DNA of 64,000 nt, taken from contig JAUNJN010000001.1 in NCBI GenBank assembly GCA_030533235.1, positions 62,001 to 126,000 of the forward strand. The letters run 5' to 3'. The position numbers and the translations under genes were made by a program. Source of the DNA: Eubacteriales bacterium. Its GTDB lineage: Bacteria; Bacillota; Clostridia; Lachnospirales; Lachnospiraceae. This document shows, one piece after another, positions 17,998 through 24,837 of this stretch. The notes beneath the pieces were generated by a model, which saw only the letters and a program-made list of their open reading frames with translations, had not been told where the DNA came from and ran no database searches. Numbering within the stretch: the first letter of the stretch is position 1; every line of letters starts with the position of its first letter.

Positions 17998-18396
17998 ATG
18001 TTTTTAGATGCAGCAGCACAGGGTGCAAGTGCAGGTGCAAGTGCAACCACGATGATTTTGATTATTGTAGTATGGATTGTAGTATTCTACTTTATCTTAA
18101 TTCGTCCACAGAAGAAGCAGAAGAAACAGATTGAAGAGCTTCATAAGGCTATGGAGCCGGGTGATAACATCATGACAACCGGTGGTTTTTATGGAACAAT
18201 TCTTGATATTGTGGATGACACTACAGTTATCGTTGAGTTTGGTAACAACAAGAATTGCCGTATTCCGATGCACAAGAATGCGATTGCCGAGATTGAGAAA
18301 GCTGGCAGCGCAATTGTAAAGGATGACGAGGCAGAAGAAGAGAAGCCTGTAAAGGAAAAAGCTTCTAAAGAAAAAGGTTCCAAGGAAGCAAAATAA
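17998..18396 (+). CDS. yajC: Preprotein translocase subunit YajC
   Basis: A 132-residue protein with one N-terminal membrane helix (about residues 18-38) ending in FYFILIRPQKKQKKQ, the YajC hallmark, then a small soluble domain (GDNIMTTGGFYGTI) and a Glu/Lys-rich tail of about 30 residues. YajC associates with SecDF and the Sec translocon. GGAGG at 17984-17988 lies before the ATG. The charged tail is longer than in many homologues. Confidence 0.95.
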   Translation: MFLDAAAQGASAGASATTMILIIVVWIVVFYFILIRPQKKQKKQIEELHKAMEPGDNIMTTGGFYGTILDIVDDTTVIVEFGNNKNCRIPMHKNAIAEIEKAGSAIVKDDEAEEEKPVKEKASKEKGSKEAK

Positions 18397-18416
18397 TCCT
18401 TTTACGGTATGAAATA

Positions 18417-18467
18417 AAATCGCTTGAGGCATTTGCACAAAGATGCAAGCTTAAAGCGGTTTTTTTC
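18417..18467 (+). terminator. Intrinsic terminator after tgt-yajC
   Basis: AAAATCGCTT at 18417-18426 pairs with AAGCGGTTTT at 18454-18463, with an inner TTGCA/TGCAA stem, followed by a run of T. Confidence 0.7.
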
Positions 18468-18589
18468 GTCTTTTTTTTCAAAAAAAACAGTGGACTATTT
18501 TGTCACTTTGTGCGAGAATATAACCAATGATGCTTTTCGGTAGAAAAGTATCCCAAAATAATAATTAATTATTTGAAAGGAGTCTCAAA

Positions 18590-19297
18590 ATGATTTATTC
18601 ACATGAAGTTGAAAACATGTGCCCGGTAGCTCAGGGCGTTCACCATGGTTGTGCACCAATTCCTGAAGAAGCTAAGTGGGTTCAGGCAAAAGAAGTTAAG
18701 GACATTTCAGGTCTTACACACGGTATTGGTTGGTGTGCACCACAGCAGGGTGCCTGCAAGCTTACTTTAAATGTTAAGGAAGGTATTATTCAGGAAGCAT
18801 TAGTTGAGACAATCGGATGTTCAGGTATGACACATTCAGCAGCTATGTCAGCTGAAATTCTTCCGGGCCTTACAGTTATGGAAGCATTAAATACAGACCT
18901 TGTATGTGATGCTATTAATACAGCTATGAGAGAGTTGTTCCTTCAGATTGTTTACGGACGTACACAGAGTGCATTCTCTGAGGATGGTCTTCCAATCGGT
19001 GCCGGTCTTGAGGATCTTGGTAAGGGTCTTCGTTCTCAGGTTGGTACTATGTACGGTACACTTAAGAAGGGTCCTCGTTACCTTGAGATGGCTGAGGGTT
19101 ATGTAACAGGTATCGCTCTTGATGCAGATGATCTTATTATCGGTTACCAGTTTGTTAACCTTGGTAAGATGACAGACTTCATCAAGAAGGGTGATGATCC
19201 TAACACAGCTTATGAGAAGTCAGTTGGTCAGTATGGTCGTGTTGCTGATGCAGTTAAGATTATTGATCCAAGAACAGATAAAGAGATTACAAAGTAA
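18590..19297 (+). CDS. NifU/IscU-like iron-sulfur scaffold-type protein paired with GGGtGRT
   Basis: A 235-residue protein. Its middle part (about residues 45-100) resembles the NifU/IscU scaffold fold, with Cys49, Cys56 and Cys77 (the last in IGCSGMTHSAAMSAEIL) placed like scaffold cysteines. The Cys11/Cys21 N-terminus and the C-terminal 100 residues are specific to this Clostridia group. The family is annotated as an Fe-S assembly scaffold, but no reaction has been shown. A strong AAAGGAG site at 18577-18583 and a narrow codon set suggest high expression. The GGGtGRT gene follows after 18 bases and almost always accompanies it. Confidence 0.82.
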   Translation: MIYSHEVENMCPVAQGVHHGCAPIPEEAKWVQAKEVKDISGLTHGIGWCAPQQGACKLTLNVKEGIIQEALVETIGCSGMTHSAAMSAEILPGLTVMEALNTDLVCDAINTAMRELFLQIVYGRTQSAFSEDGLPIGAGLEDLGKGLRSQVGTMYGTLKKGPRYLEMAEGYVTGIALDADDLIIGYQFVNLGKMTDFIKKGDDPNTAYEKSVGQYGRVADAVKIIDPRTDKEITK

Positions 19298-19315
19298 TAG
19301 GAGGAGGTAACGAAA

Positions 19316-20326
19316 ATGGCATTATTTGAATCATATGAAAGAAGAATTGACAAAATCAATGGCGTTTTAAATAGCTACGGTATCTCTTCTTTGGAAGAGG
19401 CTGAAAAGATTACAAAGGACGCCGGATTAGACGTATACAATCAGATTAAGGGTATTCAGCCAATCTGTTTCGAGAACGCTTGCTGGGCTTACATTGTAGG
19501 TGCTGCAATCGCTATCAAGAAGGGTTGCAAGAGAGCTGCTGACGCTGCTGCTGCAATCGGTGAAGGCCTTCAGGCTTTCTGTATTCCGGGTTCCGTTGCA
19601 GACACACGTAAGGTAGGTCTTGGACATGGTAACCTTGGAAAGATGCTCCTTGAGGAGGAGACAAAGTGTTTCGCATTCTTAGCAGGTCACGAGTCATTCG
19701 CTGCAGCAGAGGGTGCTATCGGTATTGCTGAGAAGGCTAACAAGGTACGTAAGGAGCCACTTCGTGTTATCCTTAACGGTCTTGGTAAGGACGCAGCACA
19801 GATTATCGCTCGTATCAATGGTTTCACATTCGTTGAGACAGAGTACGATCCATATACAAACGAGGTTAAGGAAGTATTCCGTAAGTCTTATTCAGAGGGA
19901 CTTCGTGCAAAGGTTAACTGCTACGGTGCAAATTCCGTACCGGAAGGTGTAGCTATCATGCACAAGGAAGGCGTTGACGTATCAATCACCGGTAACTCAA
20001 CAAACCCAACTCGTTTCCAGCATCCTGTAGCAGGTACATACAAGAAGGAATGTATCGAGCAGGGTAAGAAGTACTTCTCCGTAGCATCCGGTGGTGGTAC
20101 AGGTCGTACACTTCATCCGGATAACATGGCAGCAGGTCCTGCTTCATACGGTATGACAGATACTCTTGGACGTATGCATTCAGATGCACAGTTCGCTGGT
20201 TCTTCATCAGTTCCTGCACACGTAGAGATGATGGGTCTTATCGGTGCCGGTAACAACCCAATGGTTGGTATGACAGTTGCTGTAGCTGTTTCTATTGAGG
20301 AAGCTGCAAAGGCTGGTAAGTTCTAG
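19316..20326 (+). CDS. GGGtGRT protein
   Basis: A 336-residue soluble protein named for the motif at residues 259-265 (GGGTGRT, in SVASGGGTGRTLHPDNM). Other conserved-looking blocks are ENACWAYIVGAAIAIKKG near residue 53 and GHGNLGKMLLEEETKCFAFLAGHE near residue 103. Cys residues are at about 51, 56, 71, 89, 118, 202 and 246. The protein is widespread in anaerobic Firmicutes together with the NifU-like neighbour; its function is unknown, and a metal- or nucleotide-related role is only a guess. AGGAGGTAACGAAA precedes the ATG. The last codons of a second copy survive at 21747-21788. Confidence 0.9.
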   Translation: MALFESYERRIDKINGVLNSYGISSLEEAEKITKDAGLDVYNQIKGIQPICFENACWAYIVGAAIAIKKGCKRAADAAAAIGEGLQAFCIPGSVADTRKVGLGHGNLGKMLLEEETKCFAFLAGHESFAAAEGAIGIAEKANKVRKEPLRVILNGLGKDAAQIIARINGFTFVETEYDPYTNEVKEVFRKSYSEGLRAKVNCYGANSVPEGVAIMHKEGVDVSITGNSTNPTRFQHPVAGTYKKECIEQGKKYFSVASGGGTGRTLHPDNMAAGPASYGMTDTLGRMHSDAQFAGSSSVPAHVEMMGLIGAGNNPMVGMTVAVAVSIEEAAKAGKF

Positions 20327-20340
20327 GCATTGAATACTTA

Positions 20341-20456
20341 ATGAGCACAAGCTTTGCGAAGTGCGAGTTTAGTATGAAAGCCCATCCCGAACCTTAACGA
20401 AATCGAGGCGAAGCCGAAGATTGAGTTTAGTTGAGTGGATGAGACAATGAAAATAT
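20341..20456. repeat. REP-like hairpin-rich intergenic sequence
   Basis: Between the GGGtGRT stop and the terminator lies about 115 bases with no credible frame, containing several short mirrored segments (for example GCACAAGCTTTGCGAAGTGC and CCATCC...GGATGAG) and the GCGAAGCCGAAG run. Its GCGAAG-type words recur in the hairpins at 21801-21991. Probably a decayed palindromic repeat. Confidence 0.4.
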
Positions 20457-20459
20457 TGC

Positions 20460-20503
20460 AGGGCTATTCAGACGATGTAATTCGGTTTGAATAGCCCTTT
20501 TTA
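20460..20503 (+). terminator. Intrinsic terminator after the GGGtGRT gene
   Basis: AGGGCTATTCA at 20460-20470 pairs perfectly with TGAATAGCCCT at 20488-20498 and is followed by T residues. It sits about 135 bases after the GGGtGRT stop and ends the two-gene transcript. Confidence 0.85.
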
Positions 20504-20509
20504 TGTCGT

Positions 20510-20621
20510 GATTCTAGGGTATGAAAGTGTAAATACTGTGAATTCATTTGTTGCTTTGACCATTAAAATAATGTATCATATTGATGAAGAAATATCTGTT
20601 GGGAGATGTATAAACTGGGAT
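20510..20621 (+). repeat. Direct repeat of about 110 bp, copy 1 (partner 22016-22127)
   Basis: The block starting GATTCTAGGGTATGAAAGTG and ending GAGATGTATAAA is repeated, with about 80 percent identity by eye, at 22016-22127. It lies between the terminator and the lipoprotein gene and contains TTGACC and TATTGA 17 bases apart, which could be the lipoprotein promoter. The second copy lies before a short ORF that resembles part of the lipoprotein, consistent with tandem duplication. Confidence 0.75.
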
Positions 20622-20660
20622 TGCGGAGATGGTAAATTCCGATTTCTGTGAAAGGATAAA

Positions 20661-21116
20661 GTGATAAACATTATGAAGCGTATAGTTAACGGTATTGTAT
20701 TGTTTCTGGTATTGTCGATTGTTATGTGCGGATGTGAAAAAAGCACAAAGACTCAAGAATTATCAGAGAATATTGAAGCATATGAAAAGATTGCAGAAAT
20801 TGCACTAGAGGATTTTCAGGATGAAGAACATAAGTGTGAGTCAGATGATGGAACTCGTTGCGTGATAATGCTATCTGAATTTAGTGAATATGATAATCTT
20901 AAAGATGTAATTGATATAGCTGAGAAAGAATTTTCTTATTTATGGATTGAGGATGGAAATGTTGTCTTTTGGAATGATGAAACTAAGGTTCTTGGACTAG
21001 TTTATTCTTCAAATCCTAAAAGCTATATTAAGTCACTTGAAGAATGGTATAATGGCATGGATTCTGAAAGAATAAATGAAAACTGGTACACAGTAGGACA
21101 GTGGAATCATCATTGA
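20661..21116 (+). CDS. Small lipoprotein of unknown function
   Basis: A protein of about 151 residues with a lipoprotein signal peptide: MKRIVNGIVLFLVLSIVMCGC, with a lipobox-type Cys. The mature part is acidic with no recognised domain. AAAGGA at 20651-20656 fits a GTG start at 20661; the ATG at 20673 gives a more usual signal peptide start but is 16 bases from that site. The segment IEDGNVVFW resembles LKDNVVFY of the short ORF at 22176, a probable remnant of a duplicate. Expected to be anchored on the outer face of the membrane. Confidence 0.65.
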   Translation: MINIMKRIVNGIVLFLVLSIVMCGCEKSTKTQELSENIEAYEKIAEIALEDFQDEEHKCESDDGTRCVIMLSEFSEYDNLKDVIDIAEKEFSYLWIEDGNVVFWNDETKVLGLVYSSNPKSYIKSLEEWYNGMDSERINENWYTVGQWNHH

Positions 21117-21195
21117 AACTGAATGTAAATTGATAGTTAATCTGTTAAAAGGATTCGACAACTTCCAGTTGAAATGATATAAAAAGAATATATGT

Positions 21196-21224
21196 TTGAC
21201 ATTATAATGTTTAGATGCTAATAT
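21196..21224 (+). promoter_or_regulatory. Promoter of the antisense RNA of the type I toxin locus
   Basis: TTGACA at 21196-21201 and TAATAT at 21219-21224 are exactly 17 bases apart. Transcription would start near 21231, just before GGTGCTACC. No coding frame follows, which fits a small RNA promoter. Confidence 0.7.
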
Positions 21225-21230
21225 AATATC

Positions 21231-21315
21231 AAAAGGTGCTACCGATAGACGGTTAGACCAGATATTGATTAGTCAGAAATGACCGCTCAGTTTATCAGGC
21301 GTGGCGGTCATTTTT
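21231..21315 (+). ncRNA. Putative antisense antitoxin RNA of a type I toxin-antitoxin pair
   Basis: The predicted transcript of about 85 nt runs from the strong promoter at 21196-21224 to an intrinsic terminator whose stem AAATGACCGC (21278-21287) pairs with GCGGTCATTT and is followed by T residues. Its 3' part is complementary to the stop-codon end and terminator of the toxin gene on the opposite strand. This is the arrangement of TxpA/RatA-like type I systems, in which the RNA binds the toxin mRNA 3' end and promotes its decay. Its leader shares GGTGCTACC and CGGTTAGNCC words with the toxin mRNA leader. Expression is inferred only from promoter and terminator. Confidence 0.62.
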
Positions 21316-21412
21316 GTGTTTTATCATTGCTCTTAGACCCAACGGTATAACCAAGAGCAAAGCAAGTGATACATAAGCTGATGATGGCTATAAAAATCTC
21401 CGTTGTAAGCAT
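21308..21412 (-). CDS. Small holin-like membrane toxin (type I toxin-antitoxin)
   Basis: A 34-codon frame on the minus strand. An AAAGGAGG ribosome site (21422-21429) lies nine bases before the ATG at 21412. The product begins MLTTEIFIAIISL, has a single membrane helix (about residues 5-24) and ends in the polar tail GSKSNDKTQK. This is the form of the putative holin-like (TxpA/BsrG-type) toxins of Firmicutes, which insert into the membrane. Its promoter (21524-21552) is near consensus and gives a leader of about 100 nt with a CAGAGG/CCTCTG hairpin. The TGA sits in the terminator hairpin shared with the antisense RNA. Confidence 0.72.
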   Translation of the reverse strand: MLTTEIFIAIISLCITCFALGYTVGSKSNDKTQK

Positions 21413-21523
21413 AAGCAAGAACCTCCTTTCGTAGATTTCTGCAAGCAGATGTCTATGTAATCAGAGGTCACAGTCCTCTGTTAGAAGGACTAACCGCCTA
21501 CCGAATAGGGTAGCACCAATTAC

Positions 21524-21552
21524 ATTATAACAGAACATATGTTTGTGGTCAA
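21524..21552 (-). promoter_or_regulatory. Promoter of the small toxin gene
   Basis: On the minus strand TTGACC (21552-21547) and TATAAT (21529-21524) are exactly 17 bases apart, close to SigA consensus. Transcription would begin near 21516, directly before GGTGCTACC. Confidence 0.75.
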
Positions 21553-21746
21553 TGAGATGTTAAAGCATTTTATAGATGCTTGTCATTTTCTTAATGTAAT
21601 GTTATAGTACGAAAAATTCATCGTCAAAAGCTGATTGGTATGACTATAATTATACGGAGAAACTTGTTATGGTTTGCTGTGGTTCTTGGACTACAAGTCA
21701 CATAACAAGTCACAATTGCCATTATCCCCTTGAAAATAGGGACTTT

Positions 21747-21788
21747 GCCGTTTCTATTGAAGAAGCAGCAAAGGCTGGTAAGTTCTAG
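21747..21788 (+). pseudogene. 3' remnant of a second GGGtGRT gene
   Basis: These 42 bases encode AVSIEEAAKAGKF followed by TAG, identical at the protein level to the last residues of the intact gene at 19316-20326. Codon differences (GAG to GAA, GCT to GCA) are synonymous. Upstream of 21747 the similarity stops abruptly. The distance to the intact gene end is 1462 bases, close to the 1506-base offset of the direct repeat at 20510/22016, so both are parts of one old tandem duplication. Confidence 0.8.
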
Positions 21789-21800
21789 AGACAATGAGGA

Positions 21801-21865
21801 GTGCGTTGGCAACATAGGACGAATGTCCGACACCGACTCGGAGCAGAGCGAAGAGGAGGTTGCAC
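21801..21865. repeat. Imperfect palindromic repeat, copy X
   Basis: GTGCGTTGGCAAC at the left and GGTTGCAC at the right form an imperfect hairpin. Its right half (from ACCGACTC at 21832 to AATAAGTATA at about 21879) is repeated in diverged form at 21957-22005. No coding potential. Confidence 0.5.
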
Positions 21866-21885
21866 GACGAATAAGTATAAAAAAA

Positions 21886-21938
21886 GGAACAGTATGGTGG
21901 CGCAAGCTTGCTTGCGGACAGCCATGCTGTTCTTTTTT
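21886..21938 (+). terminator. Strong two-stem intrinsic terminator
   Basis: GGAACAGTATGG (21886-21897) pairs with CCATGCTGTTCT (21922-21933), with an inner CGCAAG/CTTGCG stem, followed by six T. It would end a transcript of the lost second GGGtGRT gene copy. Confidence 0.75.
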
Positions 21939-21941
21939 ATA

Positions 21942-21991
21942 GTGCGAACGTTCTAGACCGAGTTGAAGCGAAGTGAAGAGAAGGTTCGCAC
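21942..21991. repeat. Palindromic repeat, copy Y
   Basis: GTGCGAAC (21942-21949) and GTTCGCAC (21984-21991) are perfect inverted arms. The body contains GAAGCGAAGTGAAGAG, related to copy X. Probably a member of a dispersed intergenic repeat family. Confidence 0.55.
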
Positions 21992-22015
21992 GGCTAATAA
22001 GTATATAAAAAGTTT

Positions 22016-22127
22016 GATTCTAGGGTATGAAAGTGTACATACTGTAGATTCAGTTGTTGTTTTTACCATGATCATAATGTATTATGTTGATGTAGAAATA
22101 CCTGTTGAGAGATGTATAAATCGGTTT
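22016..22127 (+). repeat. Direct repeat of about 110 bp, copy 2 (partner 20510-20621)
   Basis: Second copy of the block beginning GATTCTAGGGTATGAAAGTG. The region between this repeat and the alcohol dehydrogenase gene holds only a short ORF. Confidence 0.75.
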
Positions 22128-22175
22128 TTTTTGATTTGGTTCAATCCCAATTTATCTTATAAAGGAGGATATCAA

Positions 22176-22280
22176 ATGTTCGAAAGTGATTTTGCAAAAA
22201 AAGAATTTATTTTAAAGGACAATGTTGTCTTTTACACATGGAAAAAACATAAAGAAGTTGTAGTTGCTGAAAGTCGGTAA
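22176..22280 (+). pseudogene. Short ORF, possible remnant of a duplicated lipoprotein gene
   Basis: A 34-codon frame with an unusually good ribosome site (AAAGGAGGATATCAA before the ATG). The product contains KEFILKDNVVFY, similar to KEFSYLWIEDGNVVFW of the lipoprotein at 20661, and the bases AATGTTGTCTTTT are shared. It lacks a signal peptide. It follows repeat copy 2 just as the lipoprotein follows copy 1, so a shrunken duplicate is the simplest reading; a real small protein is possible. Confidence 0.45.
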
Positions 22281-22320
22281 AAAATGTTATTGTTTTAAAA
22301 TGAATGTAAAGGAGAAGCGT

Positions 22321-23505
22321 ATGAACAATTTTAATTTTTATAGTCCAACAGAGTTTGTGTTTGGAAGAGAAAGAGAGAATGAGTGTGGCAAATATGTAAA
22401 GAAATATGGCGGAAGTAAGGTACTTATTCATTACGGTTCCGGTTCTGTTGTTCGTTCCGGTCTTTTGGACAGAGTGAAGAAATCTCTGGATTCAGAAAAA
22501 ATTCCATTTGTTGAGTTAGGTGGAGTTATGCCAAATCCAAGAGATGTATTGGTTTATGAAGGTATCGATTTATGTAAGAAGGAGAGCGTTGATTTCATTC
22601 TTGCAGTGGGCGGCGGTTCCGTCATTGATAGCGCAAAGGCAATTGCAATGGGTGTTCCTTATGACGGCGATTTTTGGGATTTTTATTGCGGAAAAGCAGA
22701 AATTCAGTCAGCAGTCCCTGTAGCAACGGTTCTCACAATTGCGGCAGCAGGTAGTGAAGGTTCCGGTGATTCGGTGATTACCAAGGAAGATGGTATGTTA
22801 AAGCGTGGTGCCGGTTCTGAACATATTCGTCCAAAGTTCTCTGTGATGAATCCGGAGCTTACATGTACATTGCCGGCATATCAGACCGCTTGCGGAGCGA
22901 CAGATATTATGGCACATGTGTTTGAGAGATATTATACAAATACAACAGAGGTTGAGATTACAGATAGATTGTGTGAGGCTGTTTTAATTACAATGGTGAA
23001 AGAAACGCCACGAGTAATTGCCGATCCAAATAATTACGATGCAAGAGCAAATATTATGTGGGCAGGAACAGTTGCACACAATGGTATTGTGGGAGTAGGA
23101 CGTGAGCAGGATTGGAACAGTCATGGTATTGAGCATGAGCTATCCGGTCTTTATGATTGCGCACATGGAGCTGGGTTGGCTGTCATTATGCCGGCATGGA
23201 TGGAGTTTGTAATGCGTCATAATCCAATGCGATTTGCGCAGATGGCAAATCGAGTATTTGGTGTTCCGATGAATTTTGAGAATCCGGAGGATACCGCAAC
23301 AAAGGGTATACATGCGTTTCGTTCTTTCTTAAAATCAATTGGTATGCCGATCAATTTCGAAGAGCTTGGAGCAAAGGAAGAGGATATTCCGGTTCTGGTA
23401 GAGAAGTTTGGTCTTGGTGAGGATGGAAGAACAGGAGGATTTGTACAGCTTTCTTCTGAGGATGTAGCAAGCATATATAAGCTGGCTGTGAAGGCTGGCA
23501 AGTAG
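22321..23505 (+). CDS. Iron-containing alcohol dehydrogenase (butanol dehydrogenase type)
   Basis: A 394-residue group III dehydrogenase. The N-terminal FYSPTEFVFGRE and the nucleotide-binding segment AVGGGSVIDSAKAIA near residue 94 are typical of BDH/YqhD enzymes, and the metal ligands lie around DIMAHVFERYY and the later His-containing segments (HGIEHELSGLYDCAHGAGLAVIMPAW). It reduces aldehydes to alcohols with NAD(P)H in the cytosol, using Fe2+ or Zn2+. The ATG at 22321 has AAAGGAG eight bases upstream; an in-frame extension to 22264 lacks support. It is close to the Cys-rich gene at 23585. Confidence 0.93.
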   Translation: MNNFNFYSPTEFVFGRERENECGKYVKKYGGSKVLIHYGSGSVVRSGLLDRVKKSLDSEKIPFVELGGVMPNPRDVLVYEGIDLCKKESVDFILAVGGGSVIDSAKAIAMGVPYDGDFWDFYCGKAEIQSAVPVATVLTIAAAGSEGSGDSVITKEDGMLKRGAGSEHIRPKFSVMNPELTCTLPAYQTACGATDIMAHVFERYYTNTTEVEITDRLCEAVLITMVKETPRVIADPNNYDARANIMWAGTVAHNGIVGVGREQDWNSHGIEHELSGLYDCAHGAGLAVIMPAWMEFVMRHNPMRFAQMANRVFGVPMNFENPEDTATKGIHAFRSFLKSIGMPINFEELGAKEEDIPVLVEKFGLGEDGRTGGFVQLSSEDVASIYKLAVKAGK

Positions 23506-23584
23506 TATACAGAAAGGATTGCAAACGCTTTTGAGATTATGGATCGAATATTGATTCACAACTTACCGGTTAAGGAGGAAATAT

Positions 23585-24025
23585 ATGGATTCCGTTTTTT
23601 ATAAAGAATGGTTTCAAGGATTTTCAGAAGGACTGGAAGCATTGGATGATAATTCCAGACAATGCTTACTTCGTTGTTGTGCAAAGAAATGTGCAGATAC
23701 CGGAATTGTTGAAATCTACAAAAAACACTATATAAAGGTTCAGGGAAATCGAGATGAATTCTATAGAACAATCGAAGAATTAGGTGGTGCGAGAGGCGAG
23801 GTCATTACACCCGGTAAAGTATATGCTATCATCTTTCCGCAGTGTGTATGTGATCTGCATACAACCGGAGGCGTAAATTCGCAGTCGCTGTGTGAATGTT
23901 CCAGACAAAGTATCGTTTATGTCGGAAGAATGATTTGGGGAGAGGATACAAGATTTTCTGTCAAAAATCAGGGAACGGTTCTTTCCGGTAATAAAGAGTG
24001 CCGCTTTATTATTGAGTTTGAGTAA
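23585..24025 (+). CDS. Cysteine-rich protein of unknown function, DUF6144-like
   Basis: A 146-residue protein with two Cys clusters, CLLRCCAKKC near residue 28 and FPQCVCDL ... LCECSR near residues 84-103, and a C-terminal VLSGNKECRFIIEF that resembles the end of V4R-like domains. It has no membrane helix. The pattern fits DUF6144-type proteins, but I am not certain of that assignment. The cysteines suggest metal or Fe-S binding (inference). TTAAGGAGG at 23572-23580 gives a good start. It lies between the alcohol dehydrogenase and the AlkD-like gene. Confidence 0.7.
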   Translation: MDSVFYKEWFQGFSEGLEALDDNSRQCLLRCCAKKCADTGIVEIYKKHYIKVQGNRDEFYRTIEELGGARGEVITPGKVYAIIFPQCVCDLHTTGGVNSQSLCECSRQSIVYVGRMIWGEDTRFSVKNQGTVLSGNKECRFIIEFE

Positions 24026-24127
24026 TGTATAGACTTCCGGGCTGTTTGCGTAACGTATATTTGATTATTTTACGCCGCCTTATTTTGACAGGATGTAGCT
24101 GTTTAGTTATTGAAACGGAGAAGAAGT

Positions 24128-24781
24128 ATGGTAGATGAAATCGTAAGAATGCTTGAAGAAAACAGTGATCTTGAACAAGCTGAAAAAATGTCTGCATATA
24201 TGCAGAATAAATTTAAATTTGCAGGAATTCCAAAGCCGAAACTGAAGGAATTGATTAAGCCATATATAAAAGATATGGCAAAGAAGTCGCTTGATTGGAA
24301 TCTGGTTTTTGGATTGTGGAAATGTGAACTGAGAGAAGCTCAATACGTTGCGCTTGAGTATTTACAGAAGCATCGTAAACAGCTTTGCCCATCCGATATT
24401 GACAAGTTAAAGATGCTGATTACTGAAAAATCCTGGTGGGAAACTGTTGATACGATAGATGCGTTTGTGGGAGATTTAGTACTGCAGGACAACAGACTGA
24501 TTGATACAATGCTTCAATGGGCCGTATCTGATAATATTTGGTTAAGAAGGGTTGCAATCGATTATCAGCAAAAATATAAGGATAAAACCAATGAAGACAT
24601 CCTTGAAAGAATAATAGTTTCTAATTTGGGAAGTGATGAATTTTTTATAAATAAAGCAATTGGATGGAGCCTTCGGGACTATAGTAAGGTGAAGCCGGAG
24701 TGGGTTGTACGGTTTCTCGAAAAATATGGCGAGCAAATGGATGCGTTAAGTAGAAAAGAAGCGTCAAAATATCTTGGTTGA
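24128..24781 (+). CDS. DNA alkylation repair protein, AlkD-like HEAT repeat
   Basis: A 217-residue all-helical protein of the AlkD family. GIPKPKLKELIKPYIKDM near residue 35, the WWETVDTIDAFVGDLV block near residue 110 and FFINKAIGWSLRDYSKVKPEWVVRFL near residue 177 are the typical HEAT-like repeats; AlkD glycosylases remove N3- and N7-alkyl purines without base flipping. The Trp and Asp of WETVD fit the AlkD active-site region. The ATG at 24128 is chosen for GGAG seven bases upstream; a TTG at 24110 is the alternative. The broken methyltransferase gene begins 56 bases after its stop. Confidence 0.88.
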   Translation: MVDEIVRMLEENSDLEQAEKMSAYMQNKFKFAGIPKPKLKELIKPYIKDMAKKSLDWNLVFGLWKCELREAQYVALEYLQKHRKQLCPSDIDKLKMLITEKSWWETVDTIDAFVGDLVLQDNRLIDTMLQWAVSDNIWLRRVAIDYQQKYKDKTNEDILERIIVSNLGSDEFFINKAIGWSLRDYSKVKPEWVVRFLEKYGEQMDALSRKEASKYLG

Positions 24782-24837
24782 AGCATTCTGTATTATTAAA
24801 TTTTTTACATTCCATTGGAGAAAGTTGGAGAAAAATT

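Noticed and set aside
21730..21942. A 70-codon frame across the GGGtGRT remnant
   Set aside because: It uses a different frame from the remnant, crosses hairpin repeats and a terminator, and has no ribosome site.
21963..22280. A 105-codon frame through repeat copy 2
   Set aside because: The first 70 codons lie in non-coding repeats; only the last 34 codons have a ribosome site and are listed separately.
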